Positions 27,148-35,241 of a DNA stretch of 43,750 nt are shown in pieces; position 1 is the first letter of the stretch; every line of letters starts with the position of its first letter. Source of the DNA: Thermomicrobiales bacterium. Lineage in GTDB: Bacteria > Chloroflexota > Chloroflexia > Thermomicrobiales > CFX8. The notes under the pieces are model-generated. The model ran no database searches and was not told where the DNA came from. It saw only the letters and a list, made by a program, of their open reading frames with translations. Location of the stretch: NCBI GenBank assembly GCA_023954495.1, contig JAMLIA010000022.1, forward strand, positions 1 to 43,750, in the 5' to 3' direction. A program made the translations under genes and the position numbers.

Positions 27148-27187
27148 ATGTACGTACACTCTATCGTTGGCGGGTCGCGCCCGTCAA
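27148..27187 (-). promoter_or_regulatory. dut promoter with palindromic operator-like element
   Basis: Reading leftward: -35 TTGACG (27187-27182), 18-base spacer, -10 TAGAGT (27163-27158), then immediately the palindrome TGTACGTACA (27158-27149) over the expected start site. The 12-mer ATGTACGTACAC (27148-27159) recurs, inverted, over the recombinase promoter at 36242-36253. Confidence 0.6.
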
Positions 27188-27250
27188 TTCAATCGCGTAG
27201 GATCTGCATGCCGGGCATTCCGGCGGACGTGAGGGGTCGAGAGGGCAACC

Positions 27251-28444
27251 ATGGGCGAGCTGCGGAAACCCCGCTTCTATCAGGCATCCATTGATGAGAT
27301 TCGCGCCGGTGAAACGACCGACGTCTACTTCATTCGCACTGAGCAGATCATCCGCGAGGCTAATCTGGACCGGCACGTGCGTGCTGAGTTCTCGATCAAG
27401 GGCTTGCCACACAACTATCCGTGGGCGGTTTTCGCTGGCCTGGAAGAAGTGCTGGCGTTGCTCGACGGGCTCGATATCAATCTGCGCGGCATTCGCGAGG
27501 GCACGGTGATCCGTCCGCATCAGCCGATCATGGAGATCGAGGGCTCGTACCTCTCGTTTGCGCGGCTGGAGACAGCCATCCTCGGGCTGATCTGCGAGGC
27601 GTCCGGTGTCGCAACGAAGGCCGCCCGCATCCGCACCTTCGCGCGCGATCGTATTCTGGCCAGCTTCGGTGCGCGCCGCATGCACCCGGCCATTGCTCCG
27701 GTAATCGAGCGCGCTGCGTTCATTGGCGGCTGCGACGGCGTGAGCGTTGTCAAGAGCGCCCGCGAACTGGGGGAAGACCCGACCGGTACGACGCCGCACG
27801 CGTTGATGCTGATCGTGGGGGATACCGTCAAAGCAATGCAGCTCTTTGACGACCTCATCGAGCCTGGTGCGCAGCGCATCGCGTTGATCGATACGTTCGA
27901 GGATGAGAAGTTCGAGGCGTTGCGCGTTGCCGAAGGTTTGGGCGAGCGCCTCAACGGCGTCCGGCTCGACACGCCGGGCTCGCGTCGCGGGAACTTCGCT
28001 CAGATACTCCGCGAGGTCCGCTGGGAACTCGATCTGCGTGGATTCCAGCACGTGCGCTTGCTGGCCAGCGGCGGACTGGATGAGCGCGAGGTCGCCGACC
28101 TGTACGACTTCGTTGACGGTTACGGGGTCGGCACCAGCATCGCGAACGCACGAACCATCGACTTTGGTATGGATATCGTCGAGATCGAGGGACGACCTGT
28201 ATCGAAGCGCGGCAAGATGAGTGGCGGAAAGCAAGTGTGGCGCGACCCGAAAACGCTGCTCGATGTCGTTCTGCCGTTGGGCAGCGATCCGGCGGAATCA
28301 TCGCGCGAGCCGATGCTCAATCCGATCATTGACCATGGCACCTTGCTTGATCCTGTGCCGGATCCCCATGCGCTGCGTCAGTTCGTCCTCGACCAGTTAG
28401 CCATTGTCGGCGGCGAGATCGTGCCGAAGAACGAGGATGATTAG
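27251..28444 (+). CDS. Nicotinate phosphoribosyltransferase
   Basis: NAD salvage enzyme (Preiss-Handler route) of 397 residues that makes nicotinate mononucleotide from nicotinate and PRPP. Family segments are visible in order: the N-terminal TDVYFIRT strand, the FGARRMHPA active-site stretch, the TTPHALMLIVGD region, GVRLDTPGSRRGNF and the phosphate-binding LLASGGLDE, followed by VGTSIANA. The shape is the archaeal/thermophile NAPRT form rather than PncB of enterobacteria. GAGAGGG precedes the ATG. Its stop overlaps by four bases the stop of the convergent ferredoxin. NAD synthetase, which completes the same route, lies 1.8 kb to the right. Confidence 0.9.
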   Translation: MGELRKPRFYQASIDEIRAGETTDVYFIRTEQIIREANLDRHVRAEFSIKGLPHNYPWAVFAGLEEVLALLDGLDINLRGIREGTVIRPHQPIMEIEGSYLSFARLETAILGLICEASGVATKAARIRTFARDRILASFGARRMHPAIAPVIERAAFIGGCDGVSVVKSARELGEDPTGTTPHALMLIVGDTVKAMQLFDDLIEPGAQRIALIDTFEDEKFEALRVAEGLGERLNGVRLDTPGSRRGNFAQILREVRWELDLRGFQHVRLLASGGLDEREVADLYDFVDGYGVGTSIANARTIDFGMDIVEIEGRPVSKRGKMSGGKQVWRDPKTLLDVVLPLGSDPAESSREPMLNPIIDHGTLLDPVPDPHALRQFVLDQLAIVGGEIVPKNEDD

Positions 28445-28755
28445 CGTTTGTCCTTGTCTTCAGCAGCTTCCTGCTCGGCGAGGGCAGCGGCGATCTCCTT
28501 CGCGATGTCGGCCGGCATTGGCTCGATGATCTGGGGATAGAGTCGGCGGCCGAATTGTTCAATCATGATGGCTTGTGTCGGGCAGGCCCGGGCAGCTGCG
28601 AAAAGCTCCTTTGCTTTGGCGGTCTCGCCTGCTTCCAGATCGTAGACGGCTTTATTCGTGTCTTCGTCGATGGTGATGATGCCCGGCGCGAGCACCGCGC
28701 AACGGCCAAATCCGACGCATCGATTCGGGTCAATCCGAACGCTGAGCGTATTCAT
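28441..28755 (-). CDS. Ferredoxin, [3Fe-4S] type, with C-terminal helix
   Basis: Electron carrier of 104 residues. Cluster ligands are Cys13 and Cys19 (CVGFGRC, no middle Cys) and Cys58 in ACPTQAI, the same three-Cys pattern as the ferredoxin at 22456. It is longer than that one owing to a charged alpha-helical tail of about 35 residues (PADIAKEIAAALAEQEA...). ATG 28755 has AGGAG five bases upstream. It stands alone on the minus strand between two plus-strand genes. No P450 or oxygenase is near; partner unknown. Confidence 0.9.
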   Translation of the reverse strand: MNTLSVRIDPNRCVGFGRCAVLAPGIITIDEDTNKAVYDLEAGETAKAKELFAAARACPTQAIMIEQFGRRLYPQIIEPMPADIAKEIAAALAEQEAAEDKDKR

Positions 28756-28915
28756 GCATTGCTCCTGTTCTGCCTTGACCGTCCCGGTCGAAGGCGTCCT
28801 CACTGGCAGGTCTATCAGAGTGCGTAGGAGCAGGCAACGTGGTTGACGTTGGCGAGCGCCGCCTGCAAAGATCACAGCACGCCGGATTTGACCGGCGCTG
28901 GTGGACGGAGCCCTC

Positions 28916-29920
28916 GTGACGAAGTCTGCGCGTGCGAACGAGATTCGGATTGGCGAAGCATTGCGGCTTCAGCCGGTGCTCGATCCCAAGCCCTGGGGCG
29001 GTCGGCGGTTGGAACGCTACGGCAAGACCCTGCCCGATGGCCCGATCGGTGAATCCCTCGAAAGCGGCAACGAATCACACATCGTTGGCGGTCGGTTCGA
29101 TGGGATGACGCTCGGTCAGCTGTCTGATCGATACCCCCAACAGCTTCTCGGATCGCGCGGTGTCATTGCCACCGGAGAGGTCGGTGGATTCCCGCTACTG
29201 GTCAAGTTGCTCGACGCGCAGCAGGATCTGTCGATTCAGGTGCATCCGCCGGATGACTTAGCCCCGAGTGGAAGCCGCGGAAAGACCGAGGCATGGCTGA
29301 TTCTGGAGTCCGAGGTTGGCGGGAGTCTTGTCACCGGTGTCACCGGCGCAATTGACATCGCGCGAATTGAGGCTCAACTCGCCCGTGAGGAAGTGCGGCG
29401 CGGCGACGTGCTCTTCGTCGAGGCCGGGACCGTTCACGCCATCGGTGCCGGGGTGCTGCTCTATGAAATCCAGCAGGCAAGCGACGTCACCTATCGATTG
29501 TACGACTGGGGACGTCCGCGCGATCTGCACCTTGACCGCGGGCTGGAAGCTGCATCGCCCGATCTCCGCGCTCGGCACGTCACTCCGTTGCATCGGAACG
29601 ACTCGACGGAGGTCCTTGTCGCCTGTCGCCATTTCCTTCTTGAGCGCTGGCGCGTTGGCGCGGCGCGGATTGCTGCGGGTGACGGTCAGTCTTGCCGCGT
29701 TCTTACGGTGATCGAAGGTTCGGCAACAATCGGTGATCTGGCATTGCGGTGTGGCGATAGTGTCGTGTTGCCGGCCGACCTGCTCGCGACGCCTATCAGT
29801 GGCGAGGCTGCAGTGCTTGTCGCGTCGATTCCAGACGTTGAGACTGATGTGATCGACCCACTTCGCGCGGCAGGCCATTCAGACGCCGATATACGGAACC
29901 TGGGAGTGAACATACGGTGA
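28916..29920 (+). CDS. manA: Mannose-6-phosphate isomerase, class I (cupin)
   Basis: Zinc enzyme of about 334 residues interconverting mannose-6-phosphate and fructose-6-phosphate. KPWGGRRLERYG near the N-terminus, the zinc-binding QVHPPDD, GKTEAWLIL, the late zinc His in GTVHAIGAGVLLYEIQQASDVTYRLYDWGR and the C-terminal cupin with a GDSVVLPA turn are all present. GTG 28916 is preferred to GTG 28901 because ACGGAG lies five bases before it. The stop overlaps the next small gene (GTGA). Glycan or GDP-mannose supply is the usual role. Confidence 0.92.
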   Translation: MTKSARANEIRIGEALRLQPVLDPKPWGGRRLERYGKTLPDGPIGESLESGNESHIVGGRFDGMTLGQLSDRYPQQLLGSRGVIATGEVGGFPLLVKLLDAQQDLSIQVHPPDDLAPSGSRGKTEAWLILESEVGGSLVTGVTGAIDIARIEAQLAREEVRRGDVLFVEAGTVHAIGAGVLLYEIQQASDVTYRLYDWGRPRDLHLDRGLEAASPDLRARHVTPLHRNDSTEVLVACRHFLLERWRVGAARIAAGDGQSCRVLTVIEGSATIGDLALRCGDSVVLPADLLATPISGEAAVLVASIPDVETDVIDPLRAAGHSDADIRNLGVNIR

Positions 29921-30207
29921 CGAGCTCAACGTCATATCGCTGGATGCGTCGATGCCTTGAGATGCTGTACGACGACGTGAGTGATGATGACGCGCGCCAG
30001 ATGCTGACGAATCCGGATGTTCGGGATGCGCGATACGCACAGTTCGCGCCGGCACTGGAGGAAGCAGGAATGCCGGTTGGCATGCTTGCATCGAGCGAAG
30101 GCCAGAGCCTGGGCGTCGCGATTCTGGCGCTGCGGTTGCGCTTCCCCCGACAGGATGGACTCGATCGGGTCGACCTCAATATCGCAATGCGCGAAGGGCG
30201 TGTTTAG
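29917..30207 (+). CDS. Small protein of unknown function coupled to manA
   Basis: 96 residues, charged, no membrane segment and no recognised motif. An N-terminal region rich in Asp/Arg (MLYDDVSDDDARQML) is followed by a Gly/Leu-rich part. The GTG start overlaps the manA stop (GTGA), which supports a real, co-translated gene. Its stop overlaps by four bases the stop of the convergent NAD synthetase gene. Function unknown. Confidence 0.6.
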   Translation: MTSSTSYRWMRRCLEMLYDDVSDDDARQMLTNPDVRDARYAQFAPALEEAGMPVGMLASSEGQSLGVAILALRLRFPRQDGLDRVDLNIAMREGRV

Positions 30208-30938
30208 CTGGTCTCGTCGAGCGTGAATTTCGGCGGCAACTGGCGTTTGTGCTCGGAGCCGCGCACCATGCGCTCGACGTTCTGCACGGCTTCTGGCTCT
30301 GCATCGGGCTTTTCACCGGCGGCGAGCGCAGCGCGGATACTGTCGAGGACCGCATAGGAGATCCCCATCTCTTCCTCGTCGGTCTGGCCCTCCCAGAGCC
30401 CAGCGCTCGGCTGCCGGTCAATGATCGGCTGCGGTACGCCGATCTCGCGCGCGACGTCGTAGACCTGATGCTTGTAGATACCGGCCAACGGCAGGAGATC
30501 GACGCCCGAATCACCGTACTTGGTGAAGTAGCCGACCATCAGCTCGCTGCGATTGCCGGTGCCGACAACAGCGCGACCGAGCGTATTCGCGAGATAGTAG
30601 AGCGTGATCATGCGCAGACGGGGCTTGATGTTGGCTCGCGCGAGCTGGGTCCCCTCCGGCAGCAACGGCATGAACGCATCGACCACGCTGGAGAGATCGA
30701 CCGTGCGTTGCTCGATGCCGAACGCCTGGGCGGTGAGCTCCGCGTCGCGCGCATCCTGCGGCAACGAGTGCGCCGGCATGATGACGCCGAGGACGTTCTC
30801 CGGGCCGAGCGCGCGGGCGCACAAGCCGGCCACAACTGCAGAATCGATCCCGCCACTCAGGCCAAGCACGACGCCACTGACCCCGGCTCGCTTCACCTCA
30901 GTCGATATCCACTGCTCGATTTGCTCAGCAATGCTCAC
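30204..30938 (-). CDS. nadE: NAD synthetase (ammonia-type)
   Basis: Amidates deamido-NAD to NAD with ATP. Protein of about 244 residues with the PP-loop SGGIDS at 28-33. The substrate-site segments GTGNRSELMVGYFTKYGDSG and the DLLPLAGIYKHQV strand are clear, followed by the ADLWEGQ-like motif AGLWEGQTDEEE. There is no nitrilase domain, so it should use ammonia directly. GTG 30938 with GGGAG six bases upstream is preferred to the ATG at 30956, which has AGG too close; the difference is six residues. Together with nicotinate phosphoribosyltransferase at 27251 it covers two steps of nicotinate salvage. Confidence 0.92.
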   Translation of the reverse strand: MSIAEQIEQWISTEVKRAGVSGVVLGLSGGIDSAVVAGLCARALGPENVLGVIMPAHSLPQDARDAELTAQAFGIEQRTVDLSSVVDAFMPLLPEGTQLARANIKPRLRMITLYYLANTLGRAVVGTGNRSELMVGYFTKYGDSGVDLLPLAGIYKHQVYDVAREIGVPQPIIDRQPSAGLWEGQTDEEEMGISYAVLDSIRAALAAGEKPDAEPEAVQNVERMVRGSEHKRQLPPKFTLDETS

Positions 30939-31156
30939 ATCTGGCTCCCGCTGCATACCTGATCGCACGACGATTCGCCGCGTTTTCGGCGACCTCATCA
31001 ACGTACCAGTATCGCCGGAGTCGTCAAGTAGCCCGCAGCGATCAGCAGCGTTCCGCGATGCCCCGCATCCTTTGGCTGCGTCGTTCGTTGTACAGATTGC
31101 AGGGACGTGGTCGTCAACGTGACGGCCCGGGGGGACGGACGGGATCGGTAACTGGC

Positions 31157-31579
31157 ATGTTCGGTGTCGTTGCACTCGTAGCGGCGGGGATTCTCACAGT
31201 TCTTTCGATGCGCTCGATGGCGCTGGCGTTCGCCAGCACGGTGGGCGCTCACGCGCCTGATCGTGGCGCACCCGAGCGATCGCACCGTATCGCGCGCGGC
31301 TATCTTGCGTCGGGCGAGGCAGCCGTCCTCGTGTTCGATATCCTCATGTCGATCGGGATTGCGCTCCTCATTGTTGGGCTGACGGCGACTGCTGCGTTGC
31401 CGGGTCGCTTGATGGCCGGCGCACTCCTCGCTCAGGTAGCGGTCCTCTGCTCGTTGGTTGCGCCACCAATGGTTGTGTCGTACCGACAAATTGATGTGCG
31501 TCCGGTCGCGATTGCGCTGTGCATCGCCCAACTCGCCAATGTCGTCTTCTTCGTGCGGGCGATCGAATCTCTGCTGTAA
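31157..31579 (+). CDS. Small integral membrane protein of unknown function
   Basis: About 140 residues with four hydrophobic segments (near 1-22, 55-80, 83-105 and 115-137) separated by short charged loops. No family recognised. The ATG at 31157 has no strong ribosome site, and the frame is open about 100 bases further upstream, but the membrane segments start right at this Met. It ends two bases before the stop of the MBL gene on the opposite strand. Confidence 0.55.
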   Translation: MFGVVALVAAGILTVLSMRSMALAFASTVGAHAPDRGAPERSHRIARGYLASGEAAVLVFDILMSIGIALLIVGLTATAALPGRLMAGALLAQVAVLCSLVAPPMVVSYRQIDVRPVAIALCIAQLANVVFFVRAIESLL

Positions 31580-31581
31580 AG

Positions 31582-32286
31582 CTATTCTGAAACTGCAGGG
31601 CGCTGCCGACGCTCGTTGCTCGCTCGCCACTGGACGAGCGGAGCGTCCGGATCGCTAAGCGTTTCGAGCCACGATTCGTCGCCGATGGTCGTTGGACCGC
31701 CGTGTCCGGCGTAGATCGTTGTTGCTTCAGGAAACGCTGCGAGGCGGCGCACGCTCACACCGAGCGCTTCGATGGATGATCCAGGCTCGGCAGTGTGACC
31801 GGCCCCACCCTTCAGCAGGGTGTCACCAGTGAACATAACATCCAGCGACGGTACCCAGAGCGTGATGCTCCCGGGAGTGTGTCCGGGGGTCTGCAGCACA
31901 TGGATCTCCAGATCGCCAATGGCCAGGCGCTCGCCTTCGCGAAGCGGTCGATCGATCCGCACTGGCTCAACAATGAACGGCAGTGCCAGTCCTTGCCCGT
32001 GCGGGTCGGACATCATGTACTGATCGGCCGGGTTGCCGGCGATGGGGACACCAAGGTCATGAATACGCGACATGTCGGTGATGTGGTCCCAGTGCCCGTG
32101 CGTCGCAATGGCCAAACGGAGTGGCGCATCCAGGGCTTCGGCGGACTCTAGCGCGGCGCGCCATGCATCGCGCGGTGCGTCGATGATGATTGCGCCAACG
32201 CCCGGCACGATCAGTGCGTAGCACATTGTGTGGAGTGGTCCGCCGACAAATCGGCGCACAACTGGAGCGTTGGTACCCTGCGACAT
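31582..32286 (-). CDS. Metallo-beta-lactamase-fold hydrolase (glyoxalase II-like)
   Basis: 234 residues. Metal ligands are in HGHWDH (63-68), TPGHTPGS, FTGDTLLKGG and the last His in YAGHGGPT; this is the complete glyoxalase II-type set. The TPGHTPGS and TGDTLLKGG forms are those of hydroxyacylglutathione hydrolase-like and thiol-dioxygenase-like enzymes. Substrate is not determined. GAGGGGGAAG precedes the ATG. It is divergent from the uroporphyrinogen-decarboxylase-like gene across a 320-base gap. Confidence 0.88.
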   Translation of the reverse strand: MSQGTNAPVVRRFVGGPLHTMCYALIVPGVGAIIIDAPRDAWRAALESAEALDAPLRLAIATHGHWDHITDMSRIHDLGVPIAGNPADQYMMSDPHGQGLALPFIVEPVRIDRPLREGERLAIGDLEIHVLQTPGHTPGSITLWVPSLDVMFTGDTLLKGGAGHTAEPGSSIEALGVSVRRLAAFPEATTIYAGHGGPTTIGDESWLETLSDPDAPLVQWRASNERRQRPAVSE

Positions 32287-32606
32287 GCGACTTCCCCCTC
32301 AACCCGTTCCGTGTGCCATTGTACGGCGACAGTTAATGAACCGCCCCGACGTTGGCGTCGGGGCGGTTCTTCACGGGAAGGGTATTGGGGGTGGAGGGTT
32401 GCAGTGGGTGGGGAACCACTGCACTTTAGATAAGCGACGAATCACAGAACCGTTACGGTTCCTTTGCTACGAGTTCTTTGTGGTACGTTGTGCTGGCAGC
32501 GGGTGTGTGAGAAGCCATCCGGTTTCAGCAATCTATCTCGTACGCAGCGCAACAGGCTGACCTGATTGACGGCGGTAATCCCGACCGGGAAGGGAAGAAC
32601 GCAACG
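32287..32606. other. Hairpin-rich gap between divergent genes
   Basis: 320 bases without a convincing gene. It holds three inverted repeats: a strong 13-base stem at 32339-32368, an eight-base stem TGCAGTGG / CCACTGCA at 32400-32423 and a short GAACCG / CGGTTC at 32447-32461. No known riboswitch or RNA was recognised. A clear promoter for the plus-strand gene was not found. Confidence 0.4.
32339..32368 (+). terminator. GC-rich stem-loop, terminator-like
   Basis: AACCGCCCCGACG pairs perfectly with CGTCGGGGCGGTT around a TTGG loop; CTTC follows on the plus strand, a poor U-tract. As no plus-strand gene lies just upstream, it may stop read-through from the membrane-protein gene at 31157 or be part of the leader of the gene at 32607. 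Confidence 0.4.
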
Positions 32607-33575
32607 ATGTCGATGGTCATGGAAGAGATGACGAAGACAGAACGTGTCATGGCCGCAGTGATGGGCGAGGAAGTGGACCGCATTCCCGTCTGCTTCTGGC
32701 ATCACTTCAAGCCGGAAGGTTCCGGTCGTCGGATGGCGGAAGCCACACTCGAGTTCTTCGAGGCTGAGTTCGACCTCGATATCCTGAAGATCATGCCCGA
32801 CCTGCCATATCCGTTCCCGCGCCGGAGTGTGCGTGCGCCTGAAGACTGGCGGCTTGTTGAGCCGGTGGATATGGTCCGGTCGCGCTTTTTCCACCAGCGT
32901 GCTGTTGCCATCCAGGCGCTCCGCGATGCCGTCGGCTATGAGACGCCAATCATCATGACTGTGTTCTCGCCGCTCTGTGAAGCGCTCCACTTTACCGAAA
33001 CGAAGGAACTGTTCCTGGAGCACGCGCGGAAGCACCCGGGCGTGGTCCATGAAGCGTTGGCAACCATCGCCGAGAACCTGCGGGCTCACATCCAGGATTG
33101 TGTCGATTCTGGAGCAGACGGCGTGTTTTTCGCGCTGCAAGGCTGCACCAGCGCGATGATGACCCCTGAGGAATATCGCGAGCTGGGGCGACCGTACGAC
33201 CTGCTGGCGCTGCAGGGCGCGCGCGACAGCTGGCTGAACGTCCTGCATGTCCATGGCGACCGTGACCTGTTCTTCGACGATGTACTCGACTATCCGGTGC
33301 AGGTATTGTCGTGGTCGGATCGCCTCGCCGGGCCGAGCCTGGCCGAAGCGCGATCGAAGACGGACCTGTGCCTCATGGGTGGCTGGCACGAATTTGGCGC
33401 GCTTTCCAACGGGCCGGAAAACGAGATCCGGCGCGAGGCGGAAGACGCGATCGGCCAGACTGGAGGCCGCAAGTTCATTCTCGCCAACGGCTGCTCGGTG
33501 CCAGACGACACTGATCCGCAGTGGCTGCACATCGCGCGCGACATGGTTGACGAGCTGGAGTTGCCCACCGAATGA
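32607..33575 (+). CDS. Uroporphyrinogen-decarboxylase superfamily protein (not HemE)
   Basis: 322-residue URO-D/cobalamin-independent-methionine-synthase-like TIM barrel. The N-terminus MTKTERVMAAVMGEEVDRIPV is the usual opening of this superfamily. The conserved barrel strands SGADGVFFALQG and LNVLHVHGD are present, as is a late LANGCSVPDDTD. It lacks the HemE signature RQAGRYLPEY, having CFWHHFKPEG instead, so it is more like the methyltransferase-related members (MtaA/CmuA side) than the haem enzyme. GGGAAGGGAAG precedes the ATG. Its stop overlaps the start of the receiver-like gene (ATGA). Confidence 0.85.
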   Translation: MSMVMEEMTKTERVMAAVMGEEVDRIPVCFWHHFKPEGSGRRMAEATLEFFEAEFDLDILKIMPDLPYPFPRRSVRAPEDWRLVEPVDMVRSRFFHQRAVAIQALRDAVGYETPIIMTVFSPLCEALHFTETKELFLEHARKHPGVVHEALATIAENLRAHIQDCVDSGADGVFFALQGCTSAMMTPEEYRELGRPYDLLALQGARDSWLNVLHVHGDRDLFFDDVLDYPVQVLSWSDRLAGPSLAEARSKTDLCLMGGWHEFGALSNGPENEIRREAEDAIGQTGGRKFILANGCSVPDDTDPQWLHIARDMVDELELPTE

Positions 33576-33958
33576 CATCCACAGCACCGACAGACCAGGG
33601 ATCTCGCGGCGTGATCGTGGCGCTGATCCCGGACGTCTTCTTTTCGGTTAACGTCCGCTCGACGATACTGCGCCTCGGGTATCAGGCAGTGTTGGCCAAG
33701 GGCGTTGATCAACTGTCCCAGGGGCAGAGCGCGCGACTTGTCATTGTCGATGGGACTGCGATCAGATCAGCCGAGGACTGGGATGCGCTCGGTCTGCTCA
33801 GCGCCGCTGGAACGCCGGTGCTCGTGTTTGGTCCGCACAAGGATGTTGATGTGCTGCGCGCTGCGAAGCAGGCCAACGTTACTCGTGTCGTTGCGAACAG
33901 CCTGTTTCACCGCGAAATGCCCAACCTCATCGAACGCTACGCCCTCGCCGAGGACTAG
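33572..33958 (+). CDS. Degenerate response-regulator-receiver-like protein
   Basis: 128 residues. The layout looks like a CheY fold: strand VIVALIPD, helix VRSTILRLGYQAV, strand LVIVDG with an Asp at the acceptor position, strand TPVLVFGP, and a last helix RYALAED. The acidic pair normally after strand 1 is missing, the strand 4 Thr/Ser is absent and the strand 5 Lys is not clear, so phosphorylation is doubtful. It overlaps the decarboxylase-like gene by four bases (ATGA), so both are co-translated. It has no output domain. The fold call is from pattern only. Confidence 0.6.
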   Translation: MTSTAPTDQGSRGVIVALIPDVFFSVNVRSTILRLGYQAVLAKGVDQLSQGQSARLVIVDGTAIRSAEDWDALGLLSAAGTPVLVFGPHKDVDVLRAAKQANVTRVVANSLFHREMPNLIERYALAED

Positions 33959-35241
33959 CGAACGACTGGGTTGACGAGGAGTGTCTGCGTCTCGGTGCGG
34001 TTGCCGTTCACCAGAACGGTGATCGTGTACTCGACCGGCCCGTTCTCGCGCGTCGGGACATCTACGCTCAGCGGCACCGCTATCCAGCCCTCTTCGCGGG
34101 TCTGCCTCGGCAGGCGCTCGTTTGAGTAGAGACTTCCACGCCGATGAAGACGGACCTCGACGACATCGTCGCGGGTGAGGTTCTCGACTTCCATCGCGAG
34201 CCACAGATCGGCGGTTCCGTCTTCCCGCGAATCCCAGATCGTGATGTCGTCGCCGAGCGGCACATTAGTGCGCGGGTTCACGCGGTCAGTCACGACGAGA
34301 TCGGTGATGCGCACCGCGTTCGCCAGTGCAGGCGTCACGGTTGGAGTTGGCTCCTCGACTGGAACGCTGCCGGCCTCGGTGATTTCGAACGGTACCGTGC
34401 GAGCCTCGACGCCGTTCAGCAGCAACGTCACGGAGTAGTTGCCCTCGGGCAGCGAGCCATCCGGGCGTAGCGTGAACGTCAGCATCCGTGGGTCTTCGGT
34501 CGGATCGGGAGCGAGCTGATCGATCAGCACATCGCCACGGAACCAGAGCGTCGTGACTGTCCAGCCGTCCGGCTCAACCATGCGCGAGACACGGGCGCGA
34601 AATGTTAGCTCTTCGCTATCGGCTGGGAATCGGGTGCGGACGCCGACCGGTTTCCCGATGTTGTCGAACCCTGTCGCAAACGCGGCCTCGGCGATCGCCT
34701 TCGCCGGATCGCCCTTGCCAACGCGGAACAGGAATCGATCGAACTTCTGGTTGTCGATCAGCAGCTCGACGGCGTAGGTGGCGTCCGGCTTCAGTGCAAA
34801 CGGCGGTTGATACGCGAGCGCAACCCAACTCGGACTGTCCTGTGTCTCAATGGTCATGTCGTCGCTCTGGGCGATGATCTGCTCGTTCTCCAGCCAGTAG
34901 GCGCGCAGCGGCGTCCCCGGCGGGAGTCCCTGCACGTGCACACACAGGAAAATCTGGCGGGCGGTTTCCGACACGACCGTCGTCTCGGCGAGCGGAGCAT
35001 CACTGTCATCCACGCGTGTGGACAGCACGACTCGATCGACTGTTACGGGAACGGTAGTTGGTGTCGCAACCGGGCTGGCGGCCAGATCGACGGCGGTCGC
35101 TGTCGGCAGCGCTGTGGGTGTAGGCGGATTCGCCTCGGGAGTCTCACGAATGATGCGTGGCGTCGAGCAGCCAACCAGAAGCATGACGAGCATGCTCATC
35201 AGCAGCGTCTCAGCTGCCAGGCGGCTTCCGATAGACGCCAA
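33955..35241 (-). CDS. Secreted lipoprotein of unknown function with repeated modules
   Basis: About 428 residues. A hydrophobic signal segment LLMSMLVMLLVGC ends in a lipobox-type Cys, followed by a Pro/Thr linker. Three related modules follow (about 75-165, 185-285 and 305-420), each with a strand-rich start, a Trp/Leu strand and a length near 100; I read them as tandem beta-sandwich units. The TTG at 35241, with AGGA just upstream, gives a normal signal peptide (Arg then hydrophobic core); the first in-frame ATG (35199) leaves too short a leader. The start lies 32 bases inside the recombinase gene, so coupling is likely. The stop overlaps that of the receiver-like gene by four bases. Confidence 0.65.
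   Translation of the reverse strand: MASIGSRLAAETLLMSMLVMLLVGCSTPRIIRETPEANPPTPTALPTATAVDLAASPVATPTTVPVTVDRVVLSTRVDDSDAPLAETTVVSETARQIFLCVHVQGLPPGTPLRAYWLENEQIIAQSDDMTIETQDSPSWVALAYQPPFALKPDATYAVELLIDNQKFDRFLFRVGKGDPAKAIAEAAFATGFDNIGKPVGVRTRFPADSEELTFRARVSRMVEPDGWTVTTLWFRGDVLIDQLAPDPTEDPRMLTFTLRPDGSLPEGNYSVTLLLNGVEARTVPFEITEAGSVPVEEPTPTVTPALANAVRITDLVVTDRVNPRTNVPLGDDITIWDSREDGTADLWLAMEVENLTRDDVVEVRLHRRGSLYSNERLPRQTREEGWIAVPLSVDVPTRENGPVEYTITVLVNGNRTETQTLLVNPVVR

Noticed and set aside
32380-32445. Cobalamin riboswitch (suggested by GGGAACCACTGC next to a URO-D/methyltransferase-like gene)
   Set aside because: The B12-box core and the overall helix arrangement are not found; the CCACTGC is explained by a simple eight-base hairpin.
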